Assembly: GCA_024741835.1 (NCBI GenBank) | Contig: JAENRP010000003.1 | Coordinates: 327,276-391,275 of the forward strand | Direction: 5' to 3' | Length of the DNA stretch: 64,000 nucleotides | Source of the DNA: Diplocarpon mali | Taxonomy: Eukaryota; Ascomycota; Leotiomycetes; Helotiales; Drepanopezizaceae | Part shown: positions 9,600 to 21,600 of the stretch, piece after piece | How positions within the stretch are numbered: the stretch's first letter is position 1 | Layout: each line of letters starts with the position of its first letter | Program-made: the position numbers and the translations under genes | The notes under the pieces: generated by a model | The model's input: only the letters and a program-made list of their open reading frames with translations | Database searches by the model: none | Told to the model about the DNA's origin: nothing

Positions 9600-12510
9600 C
9601 GGAGCTACCGAACAAGACGATTTCCGCACACAGGACGAGGGTGTCCGACACTACAGCGAGACGAGGTGGCTATCCTCGCAACGCCCACCGCGCCCTCTCG
9701 CGAGCAAAAGACTCCGGACGCTTCGGCTCCATGGGCGGAAATGTAACCCAACAAACGACCGACAATGCGGATCGTCCTCACAATTGGCTGGCACAGACCG
9801 AGGAGCTCCAACTTCAGAGTGGAGTCGGTAAGCCGGCCGCCGCAAGATGTTGACAGGCCCCGTGCTTGATTCCCAAGCCAGCCCATAATGCGGAGGCGAT
9901 GTATAGTCAGCGATGCGGAATTGTAGATGCGGCTGCTGGGTAGGCGGCTTGGAGATCGTCGTTGCTGGCGGCGGGGGATGTGAGGCTCAGGCAAGCTCAA
10001 TGCTCTTTGGCTTCGAGTGCTCAGCCGGCCAACCATGGTCGAAAGCTTCAATAATTGCCGAGGCAGCGGAAGATATTCTACAGATGCCCCGCCCGTCACT
10101 TGGATAGCTTGGGGCCGTCATGGCGATCTTCGCGGCCGGATAAGGGGGCCGACCACGAGAAGATGCATGTTGAAGGTGTGTGAAGCGGTAAAGCCATGAC
10201 GAGAACACGCATTTTACGAGTATGCTCCAGCTGGATTTCGGCATCTGTTGCTGACATTTGGATTTGAAGAACCATCGAGCTGGGAACCACGTCGGCGTTA
10301 CACTTCCAGCCCGTCTCAGCAAGAAGACTCCTCGGATGGCCGCCGACTTGCACTCGGCTGCACAGAAGAAAGCCACTGGTCAGAGGTGTAAACAAGACTC
10401 CAGCCACGGACGCCACCGTATGCGGCAGTAGAGATCTGCAGCCCATGACCGGAACTGCCCTTGCCTGCTCACAAGCATCGGAACAGCTTGCTCAAGCAGC
10501 GGATTCTCGAGCGCCATCAAGACCTTGGACCAACATAGTTCGAACTTCATTCTGAGTCTGGGGTTGGCGTCGCTAGTGTGCGGCGGTGATCGGCGTGCGG
10601 GGAAGGGAGGTCAACACAGGAGCCGAGGATGGACCCACTTATACCTCGTGCATTCTGGGCTGGCATGGACGACGCGGGCCATCACTTGCTGGGTCAGGCG
10701 GGCTTCATCTCGACGATCGGCATGTTCGATGCCAAGGAAGGACCTGTCCGAGGGGGCAGGTTCTGGAACTTGGGGGTCTGCGACGTTAGAATATATCCGC
10801 GCACACGTGCTCGACAGACTGCATGGCCAGAAGGCCGTCCGCCGGGGATCGCAACACGATGTTCTGAGAGCACAGTAAGAATTTCTCCCCTGAAGAGATC
10901 ATATCATCCAAGGCACTGCTGCCGGGTCCTAACTTACCATTGTATGTCTCTGATAGTGTCAGCCTCGCTCCCCCTTGGTCGCGGAACATTTCCACGCTTT
11001 ACCGCCAACACCCTTCTTTCCTCTACCTCCAAGAGGCCGAGATACCTACGAGTGACAGCATTCTGCTACTGCTGAGTTCCGCACTATCTGCTCGAAACAT
11101 TATGCTGTCCCAGGAACGAGCAACTCGAAGCGGAGCACCTGTCATATCTTTCTCTGTTGCAGGACAGGGAAATCCCTGCAGTTCAAAGGTAACCCCGCCA
11201 GACGGAACGAGATCGAGAAGCTGCATTATGAACGCAAGCGTCTCAGCAACTCATGCGCTGTGCGTTCCAGAGAACCGTGATCTCGGTGCTGCGAATCGTG
11301 CGCGAGCTTGGGGTGATGGAGTGCGGCGAGCTGCAGCAGGGTTTCCAAGTGAATTTTCGGCTTGCCGAAGATGGATTCGGAGCCTCTCTCGGTGGAGACG
11401 GCAAGGAGAGACTCGCTGCGTGGTGATGCGGCAAACCTCGGCTCTTTCATTGATAGCCACCGTGCATGTAGCTTAAACGCTGCTCGGAGGGATTCTGCCC
11501 TCGCGTACCGTCTTCGTTCTCGTCTTCCTTCTCATGTTGGAAGAACACAGGATCAACAAAAAGAAAATAGGGCGGGGGGACCCAATGGTTGAAGACTTCG
11601 GAAACACGAAAAGCCAAAAACTCCAGGCCAGCCTCGTAAGAGGTGCCCCGTGAAAGCCCCAACTTCTCTGAGCCGGGATTTTTCTGGACTGACTGACAAC
11701 CTCGCGGAATGCAATCCAAGCTAACGTCAACTATGCCAGCAGGGCCTTTCACATTTCTGTGAAGCCACGGCTACCAGTGACATCTGTCACGCTATTAGGA
11801 TTCCTAGCATAACATGTTCCGTGATATGGCCGGGCTGTATCCATCCAGGAGGGTGTGTTGTAGGTGGCACGTTCAGGCAGCGGAGAGTGTTTCGTCTTGA
11901 GCGTAGGTAGGTGAGACGCTCCGATGGTATTGTATCGTCCTTTATTGGCTGCGGCTCGCTCATCTGTTCCCTGGTTTCGGATTCCCGAAGAGCGGCGTTG
12001 GAGGGGATGATGAGAGGTTGCGCGGGCTTCGTACGAGACGTATGCTCAGGTTCGTTTGAGTTCACTGTTCAACGCTCTCTGAGAAAGGTATACACTCTTG
12101 CAAAGACCAGAACCCGTGGCAAAGGCTGCTTGCTCAACGTGTATATGTGAATCTCGGTCATTCTTTCTTCCTCCTCATCGCCATCTTCATCCTGATCATG
12201 TCCCAATTATCGCTATAAAGTCCGCGCCAACATTCCTCGTGCGGGGCCTCCCCTCCGATGGCATTATTCACGGCTTATAGCTTTTTTTTTTTTTTTTTNC
12301 CTTTTTGGTGACCGAGAGTCCCCGTTAGCTTTTCTATGCTCGGTACCGCAGGCTTGGATCACCGGAGACACTTATACAGCGTGATATTTGGATGCCTCCT
12401 TGGTGCCTCTGTATGTCCGCCTCTTATACCATCCCCGGACCGGCCGCATCCCAGCTCCTCGTCCGCCAGATACTGTTTCCTCTCCCTTGCTCTCCCAAAA
12501 TCTACCGAGA
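9600..12510. other. about 2.9 kb without a supported gene; one ambiguous base
   Basis: Open frames up to 178 codons occur on both strands with no recognisable domain and no matching exon structure. Base composition is like the neighbouring genes, so an unknown or decayed gene cannot be excluded. At 12282-12298 there is a run of 17 T followed by a single N at 12299, the only unresolved base in the window. Confidence 0.45.
12282..12299. repeat. poly-T run ending in an ambiguous base
   Basis: Seventeen T followed by N at 12299; likely a sequencing or assembly uncertainty at a homopolymer. Confidence 0.85.
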
Positions 12511-13826
12511 CTATGTCTTCGCGCTGTCAGAACCCTCGTTGTCCTTGGCTGTGAGACCGGTCTCCGCGTCAAAGTCATCTAGCGCACCGTCACGACCGTC
12601 ATCGTGATCCGGCGCTACCTGCTCGAACTCAATATCGACCGCAGGGCTGTACAGCGGCCTCGCAGCGTTGTCCCACTCGGGCCTGAAGGCGTTGGTCACT
12701 TGCTCTGCAGCGCTGGCGGCTATTTCCGAAGCGTGTGAGGCGATGTCCGATGTGAGGTTGAACTCCCCTGGGATCTCCTTCACTAGGGCCAAATGGGCTT
12801 TCCCTATCTCCGCGATTCCGTTCCCAGAACAAGCGGGGAGTCAAATCCTGAGGGTTTGTGATTTGGTCGCCAGCTCTTCTCTTCAGCACGAGCCTCGTTG
12901 ACGCGCTTTTCCCAGAATTTCTCGGAGCTATTCCCGCCTCCCGCTACCAGGCTACGGTCTCGCGCCGCCACACTACCGTCGTTCTCTTCGGAGCCGTCTC
13001 CGCCGTTTTCTCCAACTTTCTGGTCATCGAGATGACCGACAAGTCCAAGGTTGGAAGTACGTACGACCATGCACTTGGAAACGAGATTGTCGAGCGCTTT
13101 AGAGAACCTCTCAACATCGTACAACCCTTTTTTCTCTCCGGCCTTCAATAACGGAGAGTTCGGGTCATACACGTCTTCATCCTCGTCTTCACTGTCTCGT
13201 TTTCTGGTGGGATTGGGCGGCATGTACATGGACGGCGAACGTATCGCGCCGGGCTTGAATGCGGCGTCTGCAATGTTCGCCAGTAGCTCCAAGCTATGAA
13301 TAGGGAAATCGGGCAAGTACATGGATGGTGACGGGCCAAATATAAATGATGTTGGGCTGTATTGGGGGGCCAAGAGCGAATATACTGGTGGTGACGGGGT
13401 GATCTTAGGTAACGTCGGGCCACATTGGGGGTCAGATATCAGATATTCTGGTTGGAGGCAGGCATAGATAGTTACAAGAGGGCTGCGTAGCATTGGAGAG
13501 GGCTTGTTATCATCTTCCTTCGTCTGACCGCGCGGCAAACTAGGTAGCTTTTGGAGAGTATGCTAAGCGGAGTTTGTTTTGTATGTACTCGATAGTAAAC
13601 GTCTTGCGCCAGGATATGGCGAAGAGATGTGCGAGATAGAGGACTGTGTGGAGGAGGCCGGTTGCACAGGTCGATGAATGCCATACTGGATTTCCAGAGC
13701 CGTAACATCTGCCTCGAGCTTCTGAAGGGCGCTTTTGATTCTCTCTCGCTCCCCGGGAGTGAAGCCAAGATCCGGCTTCGTCGGATTTGGCGATGATGAA
13801 GGGGTAGTGGGTGGCATTCTGGCCAT
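12511..13826 (-). CDS. hypothetical protein locus (exons unresolved)
   Basis: Three minus-strand open segments lie in a row: 13563-13826 (true ATG at 13824-13826, with a helical FTPGERERIKSALQKLEADV), 12804-13535 and 12511-12780. The middle one carries a Ser/Pro/Tyr repeat (PQCGPTLPK.. and PQYSPTSFI..) and an acidic run (SEDEDEDVYDP); the last has AASAAEQVTNAF and an acidic tail. They look like parts of one disordered acidic protein. A 53-bp intron (GTTCTG...GAAG) could join the last two in phase 0, but I could not find a clean junction for the first. No family is recognised. It may be one gene, two genes or a decaying one. Confidence 0.4.
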
Positions 13827-14352
13827 ATTTGATAATGTTGATTCTTTGTATTGATATGCACCGATCGAGATATACCGAGTACTCGGCGAATTAATTCCAG
13901 GCGACTTGGCGTGTGGGAACGGCAGTAGTTCAAGTAAGTCCTTTCAATGAGAGATATGCAGACCTTGCTAAACTTGGATCCTTTGTTCCTAGTGTGCGAA
14001 ATCTTTGACTTGGGCGTGGAGGATTGGTGCAACCCCAGCAGCTTTTGCAGCATGCAAGAAGAAAGCTTTTGAAAAGCCAAGCCCATCTTTCAAAGAGAAG
14101 TGAGCTGAAACTTGAACTGGAAAATCCATCTATTGGGGAGCATTCGCGCACTTGCAATATCTCCTCGATGGAACGGCCTACACAAGGCAAAGAGGCCCTC
14201 AGGCGCAATGTCTTATTGACAGCTTGACGAAACTGCTTGACATTGTATTGCCGGGCTTCCGTTTGTTCTTCGTAGATCATAGCGCCGCTCCGAGCTTGCT
14301 TACTCGCAGAGAGACCGTCCAGTATGACGTGTATATAACTTCATCGCGATCC
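13827..14352. other. intergenic, no gene seen
   Basis: This lies between the hypothetical locus and the 3' end of the Mpv17/PMP22 gene. Only short unrecognised frames are present. Confidence 0.5.
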
Positions 14353-15055
14353 TCAACTCTGCAAGAGGCTCAAGTATATCCCCCATACCATCCCGGCCAT
14401 GCTTCCCATCAGCGCGCGTCCCTGCACACTCTTGACCAAGGCATAATTCGCAATGCTCACAACCGGCCACAATCTCCAGCCCGCTTTCATCAGTGGCCAG
14501 AACTTCTCTGTGGCAATCTGTACTGCCTCAGTATATCCCGCGCCCCTAAACCCCGCAAATGCGAATGAGAATAGAAATGTGTTCATGAAAGCGCCAATGG
14601 TCTGGTCGAGCAGGAATTTTATAAGGGTGTTCTTGATAGAGAGTTTCGATTCGAGGATCTCGTCGGTGTTCTCTTCGCGGTCGAGTTCTCTCTCAATGTT
14701 GGAAGCTGCGACAGCCATGGCAGTATCGGAGGGGACGAGATGATGGGAGGGGAAAAAAGATTCGAGGAACGATTGCCTAGAGCTATAAGCATCATAGATA
14801 GCTGAAGAGAGCTGAGGAGGAAGAGGCTACCAGAGGAAGTTCGGAGGAGAGTTGACAGCGTTGAAAAGGACGAATTGGAAGACAGGAGTCCAGTTTATTG
14901 TGAGGGGCGTCTGCGACGCTATTAGCGCCTGCAAGAAATACATGGTTGAATAGGCGTACGTTGTTTCGATAAGCTTTGATGGTTTGTGCCATGAGGTTAC
15001 TGATCGCATTCAAGATGCAGGACTGTATGGCTGTTCTAACGATTGGAGAGTCCAT
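14353..15055 (-). CDS. Mpv17/PMP22 family integral membrane protein
   Basis: Three exons, 14960-15055, 14831-14910 and 14353-14776, joined over introns of 49 bp (branch GCTAATA) and 54 bp, give exactly 199 residues with all phases matching. The N-terminus (MDSPIVRTAIQS..LNAISNLMAQ) and the joined segment TPVFQFVLFNAVNSPPNFLWQ have the conserved family layout, and the C-terminal half has FWPLMKAGWRLWPVVSIANYAL, the signature region. Four membrane spans are expected. Family members sit in peroxisomal, mitochondrial or vacuolar membranes and are thought to form small pores; which membrane applies here cannot be told. The protein ends shortly after the last span. Confidence 0.9.
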
Positions 15056-18000
15056 GGCTGAAATTGGCTGATGCTTTAACTGTATCAGTACGTTCAACAC
15101 AGCTTTTTCTCAGTGGTGTTGACAGACGGCATTTGGAATACGAGGGGATGTTCGCCGTATTACAGCAGGTTCGAAATTATCGTTTAGAGCCTTAGTGGCG
15201 TAGGTGTACACCTAAAACTCCTGTTTCAGACTAAAACGACGACAGGAGACAATTTTATATTAATATTTACCTGGGTCCAGGCTCCCATTTTCTTCTGATT
15301 GGAATTCTAGCCAAAACAGTAGCCTTTTTCTTAAATTTGAAATCTCTAATCCTTGTCGGCCAATCTCCAAGAGAATTGTGGGAGTTGATGGAAAGAGATT
15401 TGGATATTGTTAACCCAATGCGCGCCCGCAGGCCCAAACGCAGATTCATATCAACCTACTCCGTCTATTTGATCCGCCAGCAGGAGGCGGCAGCTCATCA
15501 CCACTGTCGTTAGTTCAGTTGGCTTAGCCACAGTATTGATTGATGAATTTGTCCTGTTGAAGCGACTTCTATTGGCCGGAGCTTTAGTCGATGTCTTCTG
15601 CGCTAATTCCAAGCTTAAGGTCCTCCAGCATTCAATTGGTAGAATTTGATACCCAGCCTGAGTACGGAGGGAAGTCGGGCGGATTCGAGTAAGAATAGCG
15701 TGTTGCTCTAGCTGTGGTCTTTGCTATTCTGTTGTCCCTGTATGATAGCCGTTACACCTCATCTTTAGCTCGGGGCTCGCGAAGAGTCGGGGAAAGCGAA
15801 TATTAAAGGAAAGCAAGTATCATGGTCGATTCCTAGGTGGTATCCTCACTGAAATCAGATATAGTCTACAAGTATAGACTTAACCTGCAAGCTATATTAT
15901 ATTCACAGAAATAATAGGTATTAGCATATAGAGTAATACTGTATAGCAATTTTAATTTTATTTGAGTCAAATATCGCTGGTTTGATTGGGGAAAATATTG
16001 AAATCTTATCGGCAGGTTCAGTTGCAAATTACATATTAAATTAGTTAAGAATTCGACTTGAAATCAAGATATATCTGCGAAAGAAGATATATCAGCGATG
16101 ACTTTTGCATGACTGGTAAATTAAGCTATACTTGACTCTAATTAGTTATTATTCGTTTAAATGTAAATTGCGAGTTACGTGACAGAACATCGATGTTAGG
16201 AAGGCTTTCCGACCAAATACTGAGCTATAATATAATACTTGATTTCCCATAGCACTCGATTTCCCCACTCAGAGAGCCCTGATTCTGACGACAATGAAGA
16301 GCGGAGGCAACCAGACTTGGTGCAGAGCCAGGCGCTCGAGGATGTGATAGCTCATGGGCTTTCAGTCACAAGAATGTCGTTCATCGCAAGTCAAATATGG
16401 CAGCAGAAGTTGAACTGCAAGGAGCCTTGGCGGTGATTGTTTCTATGAAAACCGTGTTAAAGCAATCTCTGGGGCAGCCGTCGAAAGAAAGGGATAATCA
16501 TAAGTACCAGTGTCAAGTGACGACGCCGCGATCGTGTATGCCTAACTCAAAGCCTTTGATTCCTAAGAGGAAATTCTTCTACTATTCATAGTATACCTAG
16601 ATCATGTGCCTGGAATCCTGCCGCTTAGTACTCCACCCCACACCTCCACCTTCCCCCATCCCCCATCCCTGATTTAAATTCCAATTGTAAAGTGTTGAAA
16701 AAGGCGAATGAGTTAAGCTTTGGATCAGGAGGAGGAGTTAGGTCTAAAGAACTTCCCGTTAAACCTTATCTAGGACGAGGCTACCTATACCGCACAGTAG
16801 AGTAGAACCTTACAAGGGGAGTTCCCCACGAGTTAGTCAGGTTTAAAGATCTGAGCTGTAAAGTACCCAAAGCTTGAAGTACAGTGTCATCTCCAAATGA
16901 TTGTCTCTAATAGCTGGATACAGATAAATATAGTATACGGGTATAGATTTACCCCTCGTATCTGCGAAACAAGGATAAGTCGGGACTAAGGAGTACAGCG
17001 GTGCCAGCGCTATCCTTCGATACACCGCCTTGGGGGCAGTAAACACTGGCAGAAAAGCAAAAAGTGGCTCTAACATTCCAAACTCTAGAACTACCAGACT
17101 TTTAGTATCCTGATTAAGGCACATGGGAGATTTATCAAGTATCAGAAGGTTGTCATAATAATTGTGAAAGTTGAAATGTCAGAGGGTTACCGTTTTGTTT
17201 TCCTGCCAGTGTTTTCTACTACGAAGGCGGCCTAACAAGAAATAGCGCTGGCACTTTCGTACGGATTCACCGTCTCACACCTTTCCCCTCCCATACAGTA
17301 GAGAGGTTTAGCCGAGGGATTTGACGAGTCAGTTATGAATTTGAAACAGCTCCATGTCTATAGGTGACTGACAACTATTCTGAAAATAGAGTTTCTGCTC
17401 AGGTCAGTTATAAGTAGCGTGTGTGAGGCTTGCGTAAGGCTGCCCAGGTTAGAGGACTCTATCTCCATGTAATGTCTATTAAAGAGACAGAGAAGGCTTC
17501 AGTGTATATGAAGTTGTTTATGAGTATAGAATTAGTGTTCTATAATAATTATGAAACGCTGCAATCACGATTAATAGCTTCTTGGAATGGAAAATCTCAA
17601 AGGTTAAGTTGCGTAGTAAAGTCAATAAAGGTAAAAGCGGATTTGCGAAGGGAGCCCTACACGTACTGCAATAACCTACTACTACAGGATGTCTGGGTTC
17701 GAGGACCTACTCTGTTGTGTTAAGTCAGGCCGCATACAGTATCTGCCTTTTGATAACTGCGCTGCCAGCTAGAACTAAGCGAGAAGGTCGTTTATCGTTA
17801 CAGAAATCGAGTGGCCTCAACCGTCCAGTCTAGAAGTCCGTGCTGGACTCCGATTCTGATTTGAGCATAACTGCTGGACAATACAGAGTCGAAGAGTCAT
17901 GTCAGATCCTCTCTAGTACCACTTCGTCATGGCTCTCTCTCATTCGGGGCTCCGTAACAATGCTCTGACCCGGAGTTTGCTGCCTGGTGGAGCGATGCAG

Positions 18001-18353
18001 GTGCAGGGCAGATTCGCGCGGTACCCCGATGAGAGGATCTCGAGGCAGCCCCATGGCAGGCTTTCGCTACTCTCTACACATCCAGCAGGAGGGGCGCTTC
18101 CAATTTTAGGCTTAGAGAGAGAAGATGCTGAACCCTTAGGTATAGAGCGACTTGGGTATAAAGGGAGTTTTCTCTCCCGTTCCAAGCCTATTCTTCCGCC
18201 ATACATTCCATTCTCTCTTGAGCAAACTGGTTACTCAAGAATCCCTATTCTCTTTGCGCCTGCATTCTCGAACGCTTTATCTACTTCCCAAGCGGCAGTG
18301 ATAGAATTTTTCTTCTTTGATATATTCGATAGCCCTACCAACATCTACATAAC
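15056..18353. other. AT-rich, gene-poor island (left part)
   Basis: From about 15.1 kb the sequence becomes AT-rich with many stops in all frames. A fragment at 16239-16590 has short adjacent frames in different registers (SDDNEERRQPDLVQSQ and others), which could be a relic of a coding or transposon sequence, but nothing can be identified. A shorter GC-richer patch begins near 17.9 kb and leads into the small secreted-protein gene. No tRNA was found. Confidence 0.5.
18157..18162 (+). promoter_or_regulatory. possible TATA box of the small secreted-protein gene
   Basis: TATAAA about 190 bp upstream of the ATG at 18354, at the edge of a CT-rich stretch. Distance is long, implying a 5' leader of 100 bases or more if used. 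Confidence 0.3.
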
Positions 18354-18659
18354 ATGCGTATCTCAACGCTCCTTACCACTGTCTCGATGCTTATTCTCAC
18401 GGGAGCATTAGCCTTGCCTCATGATTCTGGCAAAGTAAATTCTACCCTTTAGAATCCTCTTGTTACTCCTCATGTCCATAACTAACAACCCCCGCAGCGC
18501 CAGATCAGCATGTACGGTACATGCACCAGCTTCGAGCTCTGCGAACATGAGTTCCCTAAAAAGTCTTGTTGGAACGAGTCGTGCGACCAGAGCAATCTAG
18601 GCGGATTGTGCTCGTGCAATCATGTGGTGCAAGACCGGCTTCCTAATCCTGGCACCTAA
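18354..18659 (+). CDS. small secreted six-cysteine protein, effector-like candidate
   Basis: Two exons, 18354-18434 and 18498-18659, flank a 63-bp intron (GTAAAT donor, perfect ACTAAC branch at 18481, GCAG acceptor). The 80-residue product has a clear signal peptide (MRISTLLTTVSMLILTGALA), then a short acidic/His segment and a Lys27-Arg28 pair, encoded across the splice site, that fits a Kex2 processing site. The remaining 52 residues hold cysteines at about 36, 42, 51, 56, 65 and 67, an even number suited to three disulphides. This size, secretion signal and cysteine content are typical of fungal effectors, antimicrobial or adhesion peptides; no known family was recognised. It stands alone in an AT-rich island, a usual place for such genes. 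The splice signals make it unlikely to be chance. Confidence 0.72.
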
Positions 18660-21600
18660 ACAGAAGCCGTGGCCTGTGGAATGTCCTTACAGACAGTAGG
18701 ATGGGACGGGGGGGAGGCATTATGTAGGAGGGCTAGAATTAAAATAAGACCCCAGGGGTGGTTATAAGGCACTGCTTATGACCTATACTGATTATACGGG
18801 AGCGATTTTGTCCATTCAAATTCGATGTTTGTGAATGACTTCCACCCAGATGCAATATCGAGGTGAAAAGATAGAGTTCCGAAACTTCCGATACCCTTAC
18901 TAAGATCGAGCTGACTCATCTACGAGGCCAAAATAGGTAAATTCCTGATTACTTTGTTGCAGCCCAGATGGACGGGAATTAATTAAAATGGCATAGGGCC
19001 ATAAGGCATACCTACGCCCAGCTTTTCCCTTGTCTTTGGGCATACCTGCTACTTTAATGAGCGAAATTCCCCTTTGAGACCACTTAGTTCCTAGTTGAAT
19101 AACTAATAGTATCTATAATACTTAAAACTGGTTATGGTGTCTCGAAGGCTAGGGGAATCTGTGAAGGGCAGAAGGATCGAGTGAAGATTAAGGGGGAGAC
19201 TATAAGGGATTGTTTTGTATAGGGGTCTTTAGGAGGGAGGAGGAGGGAAGGGTAGGGGCTACACTTTGGTTATTTTTGGAGCTATCTCTACGGAGGTATT
19301 TCCACGGAGGACTGTCTCCAAGTATACAGCGGCAATCGAGGGGAGAGAGGCCTGGGAAAGGGACCTGAGGCGACCTTTTTGTCTAGAAATCTCTCCCCCA
19401 TATACACTCTACTTAGAGGCCTGGAGGACTGAGGCCCTTGTCGAGAAATCTGAGTAGAGTACGGCAAGGATAGTGTATATACCAATTCGACCACGGCGTT
19501 TTTCGCCCGTGCTATATAGTTTATAACTAATACAGCACGTAAAAAGGAAAAAAAAAAAAAAAAAATACTTAAAACTTGAAGAATTATTATCATATAAAGT
19601 GGTGTATTATATAAAAGTGATAACGCCATATTAGTATTTGGATCTTAGAGTAAGTTTCTCTCTGCATATATCATAGATAAATATGTTACCCAAGTAACCT
19701 TCGATTTCCCCAAGTCAACTTGCAGAATGAGCAAAAGCGGCGGAGGAAAATCTGTGTACGATATGCGTGTGTGCCTTATGGTCTTGTGCCACTTTTATCG
19801 AATCTGAACGAATACCATATACGTGTCAATTCTAAGGGACGATCATGATGGATGTGCAAGGTCAAGAATCACTTCCAGACTTGGGCACGGGTATGCCCGG
19901 TAAGTGGATCAGCGGACGGGATCCTGGCTTCTAGCCGGGTACCGACTTTCACCCGATGTTGTTAGTTAGCCGGACTCCTGGCGGAGTACTAGTCGGAGGC
20001 GCTTGCGGCTCCTAGGTGCCGAGTGCTCGTGCTCCAAGAGGTGCGCAATCGTTGGTCGAGTCACTTGATTTGTTTCAGCTTACAAGAAAGAAAAACTAAT
20101 AGTTTCTTGTTTCTATGAAGAAAAATCATGAGAAAGCTTTTTCTTGCCGTCCATTACGGAGAATTTTGTGTGAAAGACCTTAAATCAACTTTAGAAACAT
20201 TTTATATCGCTTAAATGGGTATCAAATAGGTTTGAGATTCATTAAGAAGCACTTGAAAAATAATTCAGTCTAAAAATCTTTAGGGATTAATACTTCGGCT
20301 TGAACCAAGTACAGACGGTACCTCTACTCCCTCTTTTCCCGAGAACGATTCATACTTCCCAGTGCGGGAATCCGCTATAAAAAAGGAATTCTGACTATTA
20401 ACTTCGTTACAGGCCAAATAGACGCTACGTTAGTGTCGACTCCAAGGATAGGGGGGTGACGGTAGATTTACAAGAACTCTAATATACCTTTTGTATGGTA
20501 TCTATGACATCCGTGACGTAGTAAAGGAGCAAGGGAAGTACTATAAGCTTGGTACTTTAAACCTTACTTTGGTATTTAGTGCTTTTTTGCAACTTTAAAT
20601 CACCGACTCCAAAACTGGATTGAAGCAGTGAACTATAGCGTGAGTTCGAAATCGATGTTTAGTAACATATAAACTGTCAGCTTTGCAGAATTATCCCGCG
20701 ACACTCGACTTACTGAAACTACGTAACAAGTTTATTTTACAAACAATACCTAAGGATCGAGATGTTAGTATCGGACTTATCAACCGAGTAACTTTTCAAG
20801 GGCTAGGTGTGATTACAGAAATCGATCCTTAGTATTTGAATTGTGTAGAGGTCTAACTATATTCTTTCAAATTTTAAATACTAGAATTAATTTGTTATTC
20901 GCAGTTCTAGGTATTTAAAACTAAGTCTCGGTCTTAGTAGCTATGTCTGATATTAACAGAGTTTCCATTTCCAAAACTCGGCTCCGAATACTTTACTAAA
21001 CTGTTCTTTTTTTCACTACGAATATTACTCTGCTACGTCTTAATACCGATTTGTAGAATCTATATCACAAAACTTTAACCAGAGTGGTTTTTGAGTCGCC
21101 AAACGCGCCTGTAATGGAATAATCACGGCTTGATATATTTGGAAGCTGTAAAATAAACATTCAAATTCAAAATTTCTTTATTCCGAGGATAGCGGCTCAA
21201 TTTTCTAGCTACTAAGCATTCAGCACTTGATTTTCAAAAGTAAACTTTCCTTTCTCTGCCAGTAGAATGCAATTTAGCATCATCTTTTAATCTACCGTAC
21301 CTGAAAAAAGGGAAACAAGACACACGTGCAGGCTAGATACAAGAGTGTATGATCTTGCTCTCTTTTACAAGCAGAGACTAGATCTATGATCCATCTCTAG
21401 TTCTCTATGCGTTCAGTGCACGCTTTGTTGCGATTGCTATCCGTTGAGATATCTGCGACAGGCCTATTCTCTCTCTCTCTCTCTCTAAGCCTTGTACTTT
21501 GTTACTGTTTCAGCTGATGGCTAGGCACTTATCAAAGATGCAAGATCTCGTAACCTGCGACAAGCGGACTGTAAAAAGACAACTTACCAAGACTAGTTTG

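Noticed and set aside
14929..14959. 31-bp intron in the Mpv17 gene
   Set aside because: Too short for fungal splicing and gives the wrong phase; the 49-bp intron 14911-14959 with a GCTAATA branch closes the frame.
17690..17712. tRNA-like B-box (GGGTTCGAGGACC)
   Set aside because: No matching acceptor stem or A-box could be found at the right spacing.
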